DNA from: Breznakibacter xylanolyticus | GTDB lineage: Bacteria; Bacteroidota; Bacteroidia; Bacteroidales; Marinilabiliaceae | Length of the DNA: 64,000 nucleotides | Assembly: GCF_003254275.1 (NCBI RefSeq) | Contig: NZ_QKZK01000010.1 | Coordinates: 32,644 to 96,643, forward strand | Direction: 5' to 3' | Part shown: positions 36,116-44,078 of the stretch, piece by piece | Layout: the number at the start of each line of letters is the position of its first letter | Position numbering within the stretch: position 1 is the first letter of the stretch | Made by a program: the position numbers and the translations under genes | Notes under the pieces: model-generated | Databases searched by the model: none | Told to the model about the DNA's origin: nothing | Seen by the model: the letters and a program-made list of their open reading frames with translations, nothing else

Positions 36116-36415
36116 TTACTCTCCCCCCCTCTGGTTCCTCTTTAAATGCTTATGTAAAAACACCGAGATAATCATGGTGCCCAGCGCCAGGATGAACGAG
36201 ATAATCAGCACCACATCAAGCAACACCTCGTGCCGCATCAGCAAAGCATCGGTGAGCATAATGGCCACGAAGCCGAATGTGATTTGATCCAATGCCACCA
36301 CCCGGTCGGGCAGCGACGGTCCCTTAAAGAGCCGGATGGCCGGCAGCACCATGCTCACCGACAAAATGATGATGCCTACAATGGCACTGTCATGTAAAAA
36401 CGTTTCCCCTGTCAT
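36116..36415 (-). CDS. mnhF: Na+/H+ antiporter subunit MnhF/MrpF
   Basis: Starting at the ATG read from 36415 gives 99 residues with three membrane helices and the MrpF signature 'RLFKGPSLPDRVVALDQITFGFVAIMLTDALL'. A longer frame from 36559 would add 48 unrelated residues encoded by repeat DNA, so it was rejected. MrpF is a core small subunit needed for cation transport in the Mrp complex. The 149-bp gap to mnhE holds a 16-bp perfect hairpin (36442-36474) and a pyrimidine tract. The short C-terminus is basic (KHLKRNQRGG). Confidence 0.9.
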   Translation of the reverse strand: MTGETFLHDSAIVGIIILSVSMVLPAIRLFKGPSLPDRVVALDQITFGFVAIMLTDALLMRHEVLLDVVLIISFILALGTMIISVFLHKHLKRNQRGGE

Positions 36416-36441
36416 ATTCCTGTATCTTTTATTCTTATCCC

Positions 36442-36474
36442 AAACCTTCGGGGTTTTCAAAACCCCGAAGGTTT
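36442..36474. repeat. Perfect 16-bp hairpin inside the mnh operon (AAACC...GGTTT family)
   Basis: AAACCTTCGGGGTTTT (36442-36457) and AAAACCCCGAAGGTTT (36459-36474) form a perfect inverted repeat around one base. Near-identical hairpins occur at 52273-52305 and 54302-54334. On the - strand it lies between mnhE and mnhF and could attenuate transcription. Confidence 0.6.
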
Positions 36475-36485
36475 CTGGCCAACCG

Positions 36486-36564
36486 TACTTAAGCACTTTC
36501 TCTCTCTTGTACTCTTTTACTCTTACACTTTTCACTCTTCCACTCTTCCACTTTTGCACTTCTC
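36486..36564. repeat. Pyrimidine-rich low-complexity tract between mnhE and mnhF
   Basis: Repeated ACTCTT, CACTTTT and CCACTCTTCCACT words up to the mnhE stop. No coding potential is seen. Confidence 0.6.
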
Positions 36565-36879
36565 CTACACCATCTTCGCAATAAACCCCTCAATCCGCTT
36601 AATCGAAGCGATGGCATCCGACAGTTGTGCCAGATCCACCACATGAATGAGCATGTTGTTGTCCTCATCGATGTCGATGCTCAGCGTGCCCGGCGTCATG
36701 CTCACCAGGTTAAACAGCAGCACCACCTGAATCGGTTTGGTCAGCGTGGTGTGGTACGTGATTTCGCCGTCCCATATCCGCCGGCTCCTCACCACAATGG
36801 TAAACGCCAGCGACACCCCCGACTTGAGCAGCTCATACAGGTAGTAAAACCAAAAAACGATAAAATAGAGTGGTTTCAT
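36565..36879 (-). CDS. mnhE: Na+/H+ antiporter subunit MnhE/MrpE
   Basis: This 104-residue protein has one or two N-terminal membrane helices (FIVFWFYYLYELLKSGVSLA) and the MrpE C-terminal domain: 'PIQVVLLFNLVSMTPGTLSIDIDEDNNMLIHVVD' split over two strands. It is shorter than the roughly 160-residue Gram-positive MrpE and lacks the first helices, as is common in Bacteroidota. An 877-bp repeat-filled gap separates it from mnhD. Whether D and E are still co-transcribed is uncertain. Confidence 0.88.
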   Translation of the reverse strand: MKPLYFIVFWFYYLYELLKSGVSLAFTIVVRSRRIWDGEITYHTTLTKPIQVVLLFNLVSMTPGTLSIDIDEDNNMLIHVVDLAQLSDAIASIKRIEGFIAKMV

Positions 36880-36928
36880 TTTTTTTTAGTATCAAGTATT
36901 AAGTATCAAGTATCAAGTATCAAGTATC

Positions 36929-37093
36929 AATGTCGTTAAATTAAGCCCTGAAAGGGCAATAAGCAGTAGCGTTGGGCATCGCCCTACGATGAATGCAACC
37001 ACAATCTTTGTACCCTGAAGGGGCTTGAGCTCGTTTGCTACAAATATGCAGGGCTTTGCCCTGCCCTAATGCCGGTGTTAACTAAACGACATT
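36929..37093. mobile_element. MITE-like element copy A (AATGTCGTT-type inverted ends)
   Basis: The left end AATGTCGTTAAATTAAGCCC and the right end GTTAACTAAACGACATT are imperfect inverted repeats. The interior contains GCCCTGAAAGGGC and CAGGGCTTTGCCCTG palindromes shared with copies C, D and E. Both sides carry TATCAAGTATCAA words. It lies in the mnhD-mnhE gap and has no coding capacity. Confidence 0.7.
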
Positions 37094-37112
37094 GTATCAA
37101 GTATCAAGAATC

Positions 37113-37616
37113 AATGTCGTTTAGTTAAGCGAAAAAAATGTCAGACAAAGAGACAGATGATGAGATGAAAACAGATGTTTAGATCCGTTCTCTTCGTCAC
37201 GTTCTCTTCGTCTCTTCAGTCTAATCTATCTGTCTTTAGTCTAATCATCTTCTTGTCTACTATATAACTCTTTTATCGAGTGGCACTAAGGCTTCTTCTC
37301 CTCACAGGATCTCATCTTATCTCACTGCAAATCAGCGTTAGTTCTTAGTTCGTTAAGTAAAGGACAATGATTAAATGCTGAGTTATCTGCTTTGTTATTT
37401 AAACGCATGGCGTAACAAAATAACTCAGCGCCTTCGCGCCTCAGCGTTTATTTTGACAAAGAGCCTCCGTGTCTACTATATAACAATTTTGAGTTATCTG
37501 CTTTGTTATTTAAACGCATGGCGTAACAAAATAACTCAGCGCCTTCGCGCCTTTGCGTTTATTCTGACTCTGTGTTCATAAAAACTCTTTTATGAATCGC
37601 ACTTACTTAACGACAT
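37113..37616. repeat. Composite repeat block with AATGTCGTT-type ends
   Basis: The block begins AATGTCGTTTAGTTAAGCG and ends ACTTACTTAACGACAT, so its edges resemble the MITE ends. The interior is different: part of a CTCAC/CAGCGTTAG repeat near 37300-37350, then two copies (37379 and 37490, 111-bp period) of a unit of about 75 bp. That unit contains GAGTTAT...TTTGTTA, AAACGCATGGCG and TAACAAAATAACTC, which can fold as a hairpin. A diverged relative of the unit is at 54476-54600. Together with copy A it fills the mnhD-mnhE gap. Confidence 0.6.
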
Positions 37617-37659
37617 CGTATCAAGATTGATCGCTTTCATTTCCTTTTATTCATCTTCC

Positions 37660-37756
37660 CCTCCACTCCCAAACTCCTCCACTTTTAAACTCCTCCACTT
37701 CTAAACTCCTCCACTTCTAAACTCCTCCACTTCTAAACTCCTCCACTCCTAAACTT
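37660..37756. repeat. Pyrimidine-rich tandem tract abutting mnhD
   Basis: At least four consecutive copies of CTCCACTTCTAAA, plus variants, run into the 3' end of mnhD. It is the most regular example of this tract family in the window. Confidence 0.7.
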
Positions 37757-39244
37757 TTAAACTCCTCCTCTTCCCAGCACAAACTCCACATACCCATTGG
37801 GATTGAACAAGTCATTGGCCGCTTCGGTACAATAGTCGAGTATGGGAGCGCCTGCCACGCCCATGCCGATGGTCGCAAGCGCCAATAAGGCAGCACCCGT
37901 GAGCATCAGTCCTTCGCCGCCCTTTATGGCCGGTTCGATGGCCGTGGGCATCGGCTTCCAAAACACCTCAATCCATATCTTGAGCATCGAAAAGAGCGTG
38001 AACACTCCCACAAACAGCGCGATGAGTGCCGCCGTGGTATGGTGGGCATCAATGCCCGATTTGATGATGGCATATTTGCCCACGAAGCCGCTCAGCGGCG
38101 GAATGCCCGCCAGACTGAAGGCCGGGATGAGAAACATCACGCTCCACCATTTATTGCGGCTAAAGAGTTCACCCAGGCGTCGAAGGTCGAGCGTCCCCTT
38201 GCGTTTCTTCACCCAGCCTGCCACCAGAAACACCCCCGTCTTGGCAATCATGTTGTGCCCCAAAAAAAAGATGGCTCCCGCCATGGCCGCTCGTGTCGAG
38301 AATCCCAGTGCCAGCACCACGTAACCCACCTGTGAGATGATGTGGAACGAGAGGATTTTGCGAAAATCGTATTGCGAGGTGGCCGTAAACACCCCTATGA
38401 CCATGCTCAGACCCCCAATCCACAACATGACATCGTTCCATATTGCGTCGTCGTAGCGGAGGATGAGCGTGTGAAAGCGGATGAGTGAGTAGATGCCCAC
38501 CTTGGTGAGCAACCCCGCGAACAAGGCCGTCACCGCCGGGGGAGGAGTGTGGTACGATGCCGGTAACCAAAAGAAGAAGGGAAACAACGCCCCTTTGATG
38601 GCGAAGGCAATGGCAATGAGCACCAGCGGCGCGTTGAACGAGCTGGGCAACACCGCCGCCTCGGCAATAATCCGCGACAGGTGTGCCAGATTGAGCGTCC
38701 CCGTTTGGCCATACAGCAGACCAATGCCCGCCACGAAGAAAAACGACGAAATAAGGTTCAGAATCAAATATTTGATAGAGCCCCCAAGCTGTACCTTACC
38801 GCCCCCGTGGCTCATAAGGATGAATGACGACATAAGCATCACCTCAAACCATACGTATAGGTTGAACAGGTCACCCGCGATGAAACTGCCGTTCACACCC
38901 ATCAGGATGCCCGCAAAAAACTGGTAGAATCCTTTTTCTTGGCGTTCCGTGTCCATCGACTGGATGGCATAAACCGACAGCGCCGTTCCCAAAAGGGCGG
39001 TGATGAGCAGCAGCAAAGCACTCAGGCGGTCGGCCACCATCACAATACCGTAGGGTGCCTGCCATGAGCCCATCTCGCTCTTGACCATCCCGGTGGAGGC
39101 GATGTGCGCGATGAGACCCACGGCCAGCAACAGGTTCATCACCGTCATGGCCACCGCTCCCCATTGACGGGCTCTGAGACCAAGCGGAAAAAACGATACA
39201 ACGATGTAAAGCAATGGCAGTATGATAAATCCGGATAGTATCAT
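37757..39244 (-). CDS. mnhD: Na+/H+ antiporter subunit MnhD/MrpD
   Basis: The 495-residue protein has about 14 membrane helices and the proton-pumping domain shared with complex I subunits. Key regions are 'VWFEVMLMSSFILM' (conserved Glu), 'AIAFAIKGALFPFFFWLPASYHTPPPAVTALFAGLLTKVG' split over helices 7-8 with the conserved Lys and Pro-rich turn, and 'FHIISQVGYVVLALG'. Its ATG overlaps the end of mnhC by 4 bp, showing translational coupling. Length matches typical MrpD. The 3' end runs into repeat DNA. Confidence 0.93.
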   Translation of the reverse strand: MILSGFIILPLLYIVVSFFPLGLRARQWGAVAMTVMNLLLAVGLIAHIASTGMVKSEMGSWQAPYGIVMVADRLSALLLLITALLGTALSVYAIQSMDTERQEKGFYQFFAGILMGVNGSFIAGDLFNLYVWFEVMLMSSFILMSHGGGKVQLGGSIKYLILNLISSFFFVAGIGLLYGQTGTLNLAHLSRIIAEAAVLPSSFNAPLVLIAIAFAIKGALFPFFFWLPASYHTPPPAVTALFAGLLTKVGIYSLIRFHTLILRYDDAIWNDVMLWIGGLSMVIGVFTATSQYDFRKILSFHIISQVGYVVLALGFSTRAAMAGAIFFLGHNMIAKTGVFLVAGWVKKRKGTLDLRRLGELFSRNKWWSVMFLIPAFSLAGIPPLSGFVGKYAIIKSGIDAHHTTAALIALFVGVFTLFSMLKIWIEVFWKPMPTAIEPAIKGGEGLMLTGAALLALATIGMGVAGAPILDYCTEAANDLFNPNGYVEFVLGRGGV

Positions 39245-39588
39245 TTCTGTTCGGTATTTTTCAGTTGATCCAGGTCGTGGGTGCCGGTGACTTTAAAATA
39301 TTGGTATTTCAACACCAATATATAGGCTGCGATGCCCAGTCCGATGACGATGGCCGTCAGCACCAGGGCTTGCGGCAAGGGATCGGACATGGCGGCTGCC
39401 GGTTCGCCGTTCTCGTTCACGAAACCGATGCCGCCACGTTCAACGCCCCCGGCCAAAAAGATAATCAGGTTGGTGGCATTGGAGAGCACAAACACTCCCA
39501 AAATAACCTTCACAATGCTGCGTCGGAGCAGCAAAAAGACGCCACAGGCATACAGTATGCCGATAAAGATGGCAATGCTTAGTTCCAT
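39241..39588 (-). CDS. mnhC: Na+/H+ antiporter subunit MnhC/MrpC
   Basis: The ATG read from 39588 gives 115 residues with three membrane helices and the NuoK-like signature 'GVFLLLRRSIVKVILGVFVLSNATNLIIFLAGG' split over helices 1-2, plus 'DPLPQALVLTAIVIGLGIAA'. A longer frame from 39720 would lie inside mnhA-B in another frame and was rejected. The gene overlaps the fused mnhA-B gene by 10 bp and mnhD by 4 bp. MrpC is homologous to complex I subunit NuoK. Confidence 0.92.
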   Translation of the reverse strand: MELSIAIFIGILYACGVFLLLRRSIVKVILGVFVLSNATNLIIFLAGGVERGGIGFVNENGEPAAAMSDPLPQALVLTAIVIGLGIAAYILVLKYQYFKVTGTHDLDQLKNTEQK

Positions 39589-42365
39589 TTCAATACGTTC
39601 ATGATGGTTAATACAATGGCGTTTATCATGCCAAACACCACCAGCATCACGCCGGTGTCGAACAGCAGGGGCGTGCCCAAGTGCAACTCCCCGGCCATGG
39701 GGAGGGTGAGGTGCAACCACTGTGCCGTAAGCATGGCCTCACCCATGAACATCGGTAGCACACCGGCCAGCATCGACAAGCCCAATCCGATGCCGATGAT
39801 GATGAATGGCGGGATGCGAAGCTTCTTACGTGTGGGTTCGGATCCAAAGATGATGGCATAAAATACATATCCCGAGGCGGCAATGATGCCCCCGATGAAG
39901 CCCCCCCCCGGGGCATTGTGTCCTCGTAGCAGCAGCCACACAGCCACCACTATCAATACCCGGCGTATCCAGGTCACCACGCCGGCGATGATGAGGGTGC
40001 GTAGCGATTGGGTGTCTGCAGGGGGAATGCGCATGGGGGATTGTCCCGACTGGCATTTTTGACCCACGTTCACCAGTGCCACCACACCCGAGGCTGCCAG
40101 TGCCAGTACCGTGATTTCGCCCAGAGTGTCCATGGCCCGGAAGTCTACCAATATCACGTTCACGATGTTGTGACCAAAGGCTTTCAACAGGCTGTGGTCG
40201 ATAAAAAACTGCGAGATGGGGGGCACCACGTTTACAAAACGAGCCTCCAGCACCACGATGGTCACAAACACGCCCACCACAGTGGCGATGATGGCATCGC
40301 GTCGTCTCGATCGGCGCACCGACAGCGACGCAAAGGCTGGCAGGTAGTCAATCACCAGAATAAAAAGCACCATGATGAGTGTCTCGACCAGAAATTGGGT
40401 GATGGCCAAATCTACAGCGCCGAAAAAGAGGTACAGCAATCCGATGCCATATCCCACAATGCCCAACGCCAGAATGGCCGACAGGCGTGACGGACTCACC
40501 ATCGCATAGATCATACCCAGTGACATCACCGCCAACAGGATGACAATGTGTGTCTTGACGGGCGATGCCGATGTCATCCATGTCTCAAATTCAAATGGGA
40601 ATAGCACCACTGCCATGGCGCCCGTGGCAATGAGAAAGAAGGTCATCAGGTAATAGCGATGATACCCGTGTTGAATGCGGTTGGTCTGGCGCGCTGCCAC
40701 CTTCACATAGCCCTTGATGAGTTTGTCGAACAGGTCGGGCAGGTAATAACGGTTGATGACACCGTTGATGCGCGTGATGAAACGCGTCACCGTTTCACGG
40801 TAGATGAATATCACCACGCCAAGCGTCACCGTGGCGATGCTCAATAGCAGTTCTGCGTTGAAGCCGTGCCACAGCGTCAGGTGGGCATCGTATTCGATGG
40901 CGCGGATGTGGTAGATGGCATTGTTGAGATAGCGGGCAATGCGGTTGGGGGTAAGCCCCAGCAACAGACTGACGGCCGACAGCACCACCGGCCCCATCCA
41001 CAACAGCATCAAACGCGGGTATTTATCCTTGAATGGAGGAGGAGCAACCTCGGCTTTTCGGCTCCAAAACAAGCGGTAGGCTATCAGGATGGAGATGGCC
41101 ACCATCAGCGCATTGGTGCCGATGCCCAGCATCAGCATCACCTCGGGGAAAAAGCCCGATTGCAGCTTGGCGCCATAGATGAGTTCCTTGCCTATGAAGC
41201 CCAGCATGGGAGGCAGGCCGGCCATCGAAAACAGAGTGATGAAGGTGGCGCCGCTCACGCTGCGTAGGGGCTTCCACAGTTGACGCAGTTGCATCAGGTC
41301 GCGCGTGCCGGTGCTTTTGTCGATGATGCCCGTAATCATGAATAGCGCCCCCTTGTACAGACCATGCACCACAAAGAACACCAGCGTGGCCTTGGTGGCG
41401 GCGTTCGTGCCCAGACCGGCCATCAGCACCATGGTGCCCAGTGCGCTGATGGTGGTGAAGGCCAGGATGCGTTTGAGATCCCGTTCCCCAAACGAGAGGA
41501 AAGCGCCCACAAACATTGTCACGCTACCCACGATGGGAAACACCGTTTTCCAAAGCATGGTGTCCCCGGCAAAAGGCATCACGCGCAGCATCAAAAATAC
41601 CCCCGCATTCACCATGGTGGCCGAGTGCAGGTAGGCACTCACCGGCGTGGGGGCATTCATCGCCCCGGGTAGCCAGAAGTGAAAGGGGAACTGTGCCGAC
41701 TTGGTGAACACGGCAATGGCCAGTAAGATGAAGATGAGTGGGTAATGGTGATGATGGGTGATCAACGGTCCTTTGTCCAACAGCTCGCTGATGGTGTAGG
41801 TGCCCGCGATGTTGCCCATCAGCAAAAAGGCAAACAGCAGCGACAGCCCCCCGGCGGCTGTGATGAGCAAGGCCTGAAGGGCTGCCTTGCGTGCTTTTTC
41901 CAGATGGTTGTCGAATCCGATGAGCAGAAAGGAGATGACACTGGTGAGTTCCCAGAAAAAGAACAGGGTGATGAGGTTTTCACTCAGTACCAGGCCGAGC
42001 ATGGACACCATAAACAGTGTCATAAGCATCAAAAAGCGCCCGATGTGGGCATGCCCCTTCATGTATCCGGCGGCGTAGTTGAGCACCAAAAAGCCAATGC
42101 CGCTCACCATCACCCCAAAGATGAGGCTCAGTCCGTCGATGCGAAACGAGAGCGGAGCCCCGGGAACCAGCTGCCAGGGCGTGGCGTACACCACGCTTTG
42201 CGTATCCCCCAGGGTGGTGTTGAACGATAAAAACAAGACCATCATCAGCAACGGGATGGCCGAGAGAATGACGCCATAGATATGTCCCAGGCGTCTGGTC
42301 ATTGGCGGTGCCAGCATCCCCAGCAACGCCAGGGCGGGCAGTAGATATACAAGCGTGCGTATCAT
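39579..42365 (-). CDS. mnhA: Fused MnhA-MnhB Na+/H+ antiporter subunit
   Basis: The 928-residue protein joins the full MnhA proton-translocating domain (about 1-640), an MrpA-type DUF4040-like C-terminal part (about 640-770, 'DLAITQFLVETLIMVLFILVIDYLP') and an MnhB domain (about 790-928, 'LLLRGHNAPGGGFIGGIIAASGYVFYAI'). Helix motifs 'FFFWELTSVISFLLIGF' and 'KSAQFPFHFWLPGAMNAPTPVSAYLHSATMVNAGVF' (split over helices 7-8) carry the conserved Glu and Lys. MnhA-B fusions are known in some phyla. It is the first gene of the leftward operon; no clear -7 box was found upstream. Confidence 0.92.
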   Translation of the reverse strand: MIRTLVYLLPALALLGMLAPPMTRRLGHIYGVILSAIPLLMMVLFLSFNTTLGDTQSVVYATPWQLVPGAPLSFRIDGLSLIFGVMVSGIGFLVLNYAAGYMKGHAHIGRFLMLMTLFMVSMLGLVLSENLITLFFFWELTSVISFLLIGFDNHLEKARKAALQALLITAAGGLSLLFAFLLMGNIAGTYTISELLDKGPLITHHHHYPLIFILLAIAVFTKSAQFPFHFWLPGAMNAPTPVSAYLHSATMVNAGVFLMLRVMPFAGDTMLWKTVFPIVGSVTMFVGAFLSFGERDLKRILAFTTISALGTMVLMAGLGTNAATKATLVFFVVHGLYKGALFMITGIIDKSTGTRDLMQLRQLWKPLRSVSGATFITLFSMAGLPPMLGFIGKELIYGAKLQSGFFPEVMLMLGIGTNALMVAISILIAYRLFWSRKAEVAPPPFKDKYPRLMLLWMGPVVLSAVSLLLGLTPNRIARYLNNAIYHIRAIEYDAHLTLWHGFNAELLLSIATVTLGVVIFIYRETVTRFITRINGVINRYYLPDLFDKLIKGYVKVAARQTNRIQHGYHRYYLMTFFLIATGAMAVVLFPFEFETWMTSASPVKTHIVILLAVMSLGMIYAMVSPSRLSAILALGIVGYGIGLLYLFFGAVDLAITQFLVETLIMVLFILVIDYLPAFASLSVRRSRRRDAIIATVVGVFVTIVVLEARFVNVVPPISQFFIDHSLLKAFGHNIVNVILVDFRAMDTLGEITVLALAASGVVALVNVGQKCQSGQSPMRIPPADTQSLRTLIIAGVVTWIRRVLIVVAVWLLLRGHNAPGGGFIGGIIAASGYVFYAIIFGSEPTRKKLRIPPFIIIGIGLGLSMLAGVLPMFMGEAMLTAQWLHLTLPMAGELHLGTPLLFDTGVMLVVFGMINAIVLTIMNVLKWN

Positions 42366-42530
42366 CCGGTATGATGCGATTTAAGTGTCGGTTTATGTAA
42401 CAGTAGCGATATGTGAATTGTTTGTGTATTCATGTGTTTATCGTTAAGGCCTTTGAAAGCCCCCTAATTCCACGAAGGGGGTCTTTGGGAAACTCCTCAC
42501 TCTCCAATGGCGGACTTTAAGTTGTATGTC

Positions 42531-42641
42531 AATGTCGTTAAGTTAAGCCCGTTCAGCGGATTGAGCTCGTTTTTGTCATTCAGGCAGGGCTTTGCCCTAC
42601 GCTAATGCTGGCGCCCCATTGGGGCTTAACTAAACGACATT
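42531..42641. mobile_element. MITE-like element copy C, short form
   Basis: AATGTCGTTAAGTTAAGCCC at the left pairs with GGGCTTAACTAAACGACATT at the right, a nearly perfect 20-bp inverted repeat over only 111 bp. The interior keeps CAGGGCTTTGCCCT and GCGCCCCATTGGGGC palindromes. It lies upstream of mnhA and has no coding capacity. Confidence 0.75.
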
Positions 42642-42645
42642 GATT

Positions 42646-42800
42646 CTTGCTCTTTCTTTCTTTCTTTCTTTCTTTCTTACTTTCTTTCTCCTGCACTCTT
42701 GCACTTTGTTGCGCTGCTGCTCTATTGCTCTGCTGCTTAGATACTTTTCTTGCTTTCGCACTTTCGCACTCTTGCACTTTGGCACTTTCTTTACTCAAGA
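42646..42800. repeat. TTTC microsatellite and TTGCACTC-type tract
   Basis: About eight TTTC tetramers (from 42651) lead into words such as TTGCACTC, TTGCGCTGCTGC and TTTCGCACTTTCGCAC. The remainder of the mnhA to 43118 gap (42366-43117) holds no gene. Confidence 0.7.
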
Positions 42801-42919
42801 CATTCAAGCATCTTTTCATGCAAAGAAAACTCAATTCGCCTTTTTTTCACACCCCTCACACGCCACTTTTTAGTTTTTGTGCAAAAATAAAGGATTGTTA
42901 ACTCTTTTTTCCCACCCAT

Positions 42920-43035
42920 CCCATTCCCCACCCCCCCGTAAACTTCCAACCCTCTCCCCTCCTAAACTCCTAAACTCTTCCACTCCTAAACTCTTACACT
43001 TCTAAACTTTTCCACTCTTCCACTCCTCCACTCCA
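42920..43035. repeat. CTCCTAAACTCTTCCACT-type pyrimidine tract
   Basis: Same vocabulary as the tracts in the mnh operon, including a CCCCCCGTAAACTTC word also found near 36028. It ends 50 bp before the promoter of the 43118 gene. Confidence 0.6.
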
Positions 43036-43086
43036 TAAACTTCTCAACTTTTTTTAAATAATGTGGCAAATGAAACATCAAAACAC

Positions 43087-43094
43087 TATTTTTG
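43087..43094 (+). promoter_or_regulatory. TAnnTTTG -7 box that fixes the 43118 start
   Basis: TATTTTTG matches the -7 consensus and places the transcript start near 43100. The in-frame ATG at 43061 would then be upstream of the message, so the ATG at 43118 is preferred. Confidence 0.55.
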
Positions 43095-43117
43095 AACAAA
43101 TCATTTACACCACTATT

Positions 43118-43585
43118 ATGTCTGATACTGATATCAAAATTGGCATAGGCTTTAGCCAAATCAAGTTTGGGATGACCGAAGCCCAGGTTCGTGAACTGCT
43201 CGACGAGCCCGATGAAACCGAAGAGATGCGCTTTGACGACGGCGGATGTGCCAACATCTATTACTACGATGAATTGGGCATTTCACTCTCGTTTGAGGAA
43301 GAAGAGGATTATCGCTTGATGGAAATCTCCTTCGAAGATGAGGAGTTCTCTATCAAAAACCTCCTGCACGTGGGGGTGGCTAAAAACGATCTGCCCGAAA
43401 TCTTCAAAAAACTGGGCTTGAGCGAGCCTGAGCACGAAGACCTGGCTGGCGAAGGTTACGAGGGTAAAGAACTCTATACCTTCGATGATGAAAACCTCAA
43501 TATCTGGGTTGACGAAGGCGAAGTATCTTCTATTCAAATTGGTCCCCTCTGGAAGGATGATGAAACCATCAGTTGGCCTAACTGA
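43118..43585 (+). CDS. Small acidic cytosolic protein, function unknown
   Basis: The 155-residue product has no signal or membrane segment and is strongly acidic (many Glu and Asp). It seems to contain two related halves: 'IKIGIGFSQIKFGMTEAQVRELL' near the start and 'KNLLHVGVAKNDLPEIFKKLG' near the middle. Each half is followed by a beta-rich stretch ('YYYDELGISLSFEEEEDYRL', 'LYTFDDENLNIWVDEGEVSS'). I do not recognise a named family. The start was set by the -7 box at 43087. It has a terminator at 43600-43632 and is a stand-alone gene next to the mnh operon. Codon use looks normal for the window, so it is probably a real gene. Confidence 0.75.
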   Translation: MSDTDIKIGIGFSQIKFGMTEAQVRELLDEPDETEEMRFDDGGCANIYYYDELGISLSFEEEEDYRLMEISFEDEEFSIKNLLHVGVAKNDLPEIFKKLGLSEPEHEDLAGEGYEGKELYTFDDENLNIWVDEGEVSSIQIGPLWKDDETISWPN

Positions 43586-43599
43586 TGCAACATATAACC

Positions 43600-43632
43600 C
43601 ACAAAGCCGCAGCAATGCGGCTTTTTTTGTGT
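43600..43632 (+). terminator. Intrinsic terminator after the small acidic protein gene
   Basis: AAAGCCGC (43603-43610) pairs with GCGGCTTT from 43617, followed by a T-run. Confidence 0.8.
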
Positions 43633-43650
43633 TAAACCCTCAAGGTTTTT

Positions 43651-43965
43651 GGCTCTATGTTGTATCCTATGGATAAACAAAATATGAGAGCACGAAATCA
43701 AACAAGGTAACTAAGCCGCCTTCGGAAAATGGCGTTAAAAAAAATCATAGGCCTGAGCGTTAAAAAATATGCGCTGTTTGAGCTTGCGAGTTCGCAGATT
43801 TTAGTGAAGGCCTATGATTTTTAGCCATTTTACGTCAGCGGCGGCCTTTTTTGCTTACTTTTTGGGGCTGTAGCCAAAAAGTAAGAGCCCGCCCGGCTTG
43901 AGGGCACGAAAAAATGGTTTGTGTGAATTGATTCTTATGATTACCCACACAATCCGAATAGATCC
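43651..43965. mobile_element. MITE-like repeat element, short copy inside a split hairpin
   Basis: This 315-bp element starts GGCTCTAT and ends ATAGATCC. It has a long inverted repeat (43727-43752 with 43808-43831, centred on ATAGGCCT/AGGCCTAT) and a perfect 12-bp hairpin CTTACTTTTTGG (43854-43865) / CCAAAAAGTAAG (43874-43885). It is flanked by AAACCCTCAAGGTTTTT (43634-43650) and AACCTTGAGGGTTT (43975-43988), the two arms of an AAACC...GGTTT hairpin. This suggests insertion into that hairpin's tip. It matches 9163-9699, which carries three extra blocks. No protein is encoded. Confidence 0.7.
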
Positions 43966-44047
43966 GGTTTTTTTAACCTTGAGGGTTTGTATGACGCGTG
44001 GTGCTGAAATATCCCTTCATTTACTTTTTCATTCCTTTATCGCGTGT

Positions 44048-44055
44048 TACTTTTG
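44048..44055 (+). promoter_or_regulatory. TAnnTTTG -7 box for the flippase gene
   Basis: TACTTTTG matches the -7 consensus and lies 23 bp before a TTG start at 44079. It falls inside the region that an ATG start at 43998 would use as coding sequence. Confidence 0.5.
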
Positions 44056-44078
44056 ACGCCAACAAAAAACGCACACCC

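Noticed and set aside
37379..37565. Possible CRISPR array
   Set aside because: There are only two units, and the intervening sequence is itself part of the repeat block. No cas genes are present.
37379..37581. 68-residue + strand frame with two near-identical halves
   Set aside because: It is the translation of the 111-bp-period tandem repeat, with no start context and no relation to neighbours.
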